Below, piece by piece: positions 63,979-64,000 of a DNA stretch of 64,000 bases. The translations under genes were made by a program, and so were the position numbers. Source of the stretch: Acidobacteriota bacterium (GTDB lineage: Bacteria > Acidobacteriota > Polarisedimenticolia > J045); contig JAUZRX010000044.1 in the NCBI GenBank assembly GCA_030949985.1, forward strand, positions 1 through 64,000. Direction: 5' to 3'. The stretch's first letter is position 1; the number at the start of each line of letters is the position of its first letter. The notes below the pieces were generated by a model. That model had not been told where the DNA came from and made no database searches. It worked only from the letters and a program-made list of their open reading frames with translations.

Positions 63979-64000
63979 ATGCCGTTTTCTCATCGCACGC
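63979..64000 (+). CDS. Start of a gene cut by the window edge
   Basis: ATG 63979 is preceded by GGAGGAGGAGG, ending four bases before it, an unusually strong ribosome site. Only MPFSHRT is visible, so nothing can be said of function. It lies 132 bases after the subtilisin stop, a gap that includes a GTCCG/CGGAC inverted repeat near 63902-63930. Confidence 0.5.

Overview
The window is very GC-rich (close to 70% by eye) and densely packed, with many 1-8 nt stop/start overlaps. It encodes a Gram-negative envelope: lipoproteins, a TonB-dependent receptor, several outer-membrane barrels and an RND pump. The VWA protein of the 'acidobacterial VWFA-related' type, the secreted proteases with P/Homo-B tails and the N-succinyl/N-acetylornithine-type arginine operon suggest an Acidobacteriota-like bacterium (Thermoanaerobaculia or relatives). 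This placement is inference; no rRNA, tRNA, CRISPR array, insertion sequence or phage gene was seen.

Layout. 1-6834 (+): the tail of an unknown gene, then a TetR repressor and a tripartite RND efflux operon whose genes all overlap by ATGA. 7066-8436 (+): an unknown secreted protein. 8478-16406 (-): one arginine operon, read argG - P-loop NTPase - argC - argD - argF' - argB - argE-like - argR, behind a promoter that overlaps an ArgR box. 16492-18063 (-): an outer-membrane protein and a DUF4382-like lipoprotein behind a strong sigma70 promoter. 18309-20130 (-): a 47-aa membrane protein, then a GNAT acetyltransferase coupled to a LexA-like repressor that lacks the autocleavage residues. 20327-24306: a HEAT-repeat protein (+) and an HD-GYP phosphodiesterase (-). 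24575-24990 (+): a textbook sigma54 promoter, a 77-aa secreted protein and a strong terminator. 25049-31374: MATE pump, 2Fe-2S ferredoxin and MetF-like reductase (-), divergent from B12-dependent metH (+). 31424-36694 (-): TonB-dependent receptor, M1-like protease and membrane protein. 36864-39704 (+): a Cys-rich secreted protein and an M14 carboxypeptidase. 39705-49050 (-): MBL hydrolase, MoaA, an unknown protein, an OmpW-like barrel behind a second sigma54 promoter, a homocysteine methyltransferase/MTHFR fusion, an OmpA-type lipoprotein, the VWA protein and acyl-CoA synthetase. 49235-53400 (+): a three-gene envelope cassette ending in a protease/beta-propeller/beta-barrel fusion. 53434-59162 (-): FtsX, FtsE, GatB and a large M1-like protease. 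59483-63846 (+): a secreted unknown protein and a subtilisin, followed by the first codons of another gene.

Most notable points: (1) the operon's carbamoyltransferase has Ala and Ile where two AOTCase specificity positions have Glu92 and Lys302, which points to N-succinylornithine as substrate; (2) a P-loop NTPase of unknown role sits inside that operon, which has no gene for the first acylation step; (3) the LexA-like protein has lost Ser, Lys and the cleavage-site Ala-Gly together; (4) two exact sigma54 promoters drive envelope or secreted genes with no sigma54 activator in view; (5) a HEIVH protease domain, a TolB-type propeller and an outer-membrane barrel are fused in one chain; (6) methionine can be made by two routes encoded here.
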